From assembly GCA_018622675.1 (NCBI GenBank), contig CP076020.1, positions 1,116,001 through 1,180,000 of the forward strand: a stretch of 64,000 nt of DNA. The letters are read 5' to 3'. Shown here piece by piece: positions 63,878 to 64,000 of the stretch (position 1 is its first letter; every line of letters begins with the position of its first letter). The translations under genes and the position numbers were made by a program. The notes beneath the pieces are model-generated. The model had not been told where the DNA came from and did no database searches. It worked only from the letters and a program-made list of their open reading frames with translations. Source of the stretch: Mycoplasmatota bacterium. GTDB lineage: Bacteria; Bacillota_I; Bacilli_A; Izemoplasmatales; Hujiaoplasmataceae.

Positions 63878-64000
63878 CATTTTCCAATATTCCGTGATTT
63901 TCAACATTTTTGATTAATAAAGCCAACCATTTACAAACCGCTATATTTAGGTAATATTTGCATATTATGATATTTATTTACAACTCCCCTCAACTCCACG

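Noticed and set aside
1-64000. CRISPR arrays, rRNA or tRNA genes
   Set aside because: No regularly spaced repeats, rRNA-like blocks or complete tRNA cloverleaves were seen by eye on either strand.

Overview
The window is a low-GC (about 30% by eye) bacterial chromosome segment with Gram-positive-style purine-rich ribosome binding sites, lipoproteins with a lipobox and no outer-membrane genes. TGA is used as a stop codon (for example pncB and the polar amino acid ABC permease), so the genetic code is the standard bacterial one and not the mycoplasma code. The gene content (class III fructose bisphosphatase, membrane pyrophosphatase, opp operon with coiled-coil insertions, flavodiiron protein, AmmeMemoRadiSam trio, ISL3 and IS3 elements) suggests a Mycoplasmatota-like or deep Bacillota lineage such as Izemoplasmatales or Acholeplasmatales. 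That placement is inference.

Layout. 1-2.1 kb: partial fbp, an encapsulated-ferritin-type protein without a visible encapsulin, and a DUF998 membrane protein. 2.2-12.7 kb: a complete oppABCDF operon on the minus strand with a near-consensus promoter, an intergenic UUCG hairpin, an 8-codon leader before oppB and unusually enlarged subunits. 12.8-20.5 kb: S41-protease-like lipoprotein, methyltransferase, membrane protein, K+-dependent-type membrane pyrophosphatase, M3 peptidase, ferritin. 20.5-25 kb: TetR-controlled RND/MMPL exporter split into two overlapping genes, then two small redox proteins. 25-36 kb: NAD salvage (pncA-pncB-nudix), superoxide dismutase, hemolysin III, HAD phosphatase, rpiB, a polar amino acid ABC importer, queG, an MFS carrier and a two-gene ArsP-type permease.

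36.4-56.6 kb lies between two same-orientation, almost identical 1476-bp ISL3-family elements, each with its own 8-bp target duplication. They are therefore two separate insertions, and each sits directly against the T-tract of a rho-independent terminator. Between them are fprA, a PTS EIIC-like protein, a nitrilase-fold protein, the AmmeMemoRadiSam A/B/radical-SAM genes, exonuclease III, a YitT protein, a decayed DUF3784 gene, an ABC-2 exporter, pit plus DUF47, a HepT/HTH-MntA type VII toxin-antitoxin pair flanked by a structured 57-bp repeat, a lone nucleotidyltransferase, a GNAT-methyltransferase fusion and an IS3 element with one continuous transposase frame.

56.6-64 kb looks like a metal-handling island: a CDF exporter, a P1B-type Zn/Cd/Pb ATPase carrying an ArsR-like winged helix at its C terminus, a membrane-anchored thioredoxin, a divergent OmpR-type two-component system, the C-terminal remnant of a large serine recombinase and a GDCCVxC small protein. 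The remnant recombinase and the flanking IS suggest acquisition by transfer. The most unusual items are the ATPase-ArsR fusion, the structured repeats around the toxin-antitoxin pair, the terminator-targeted IS insertions and the split MMPL exporter.
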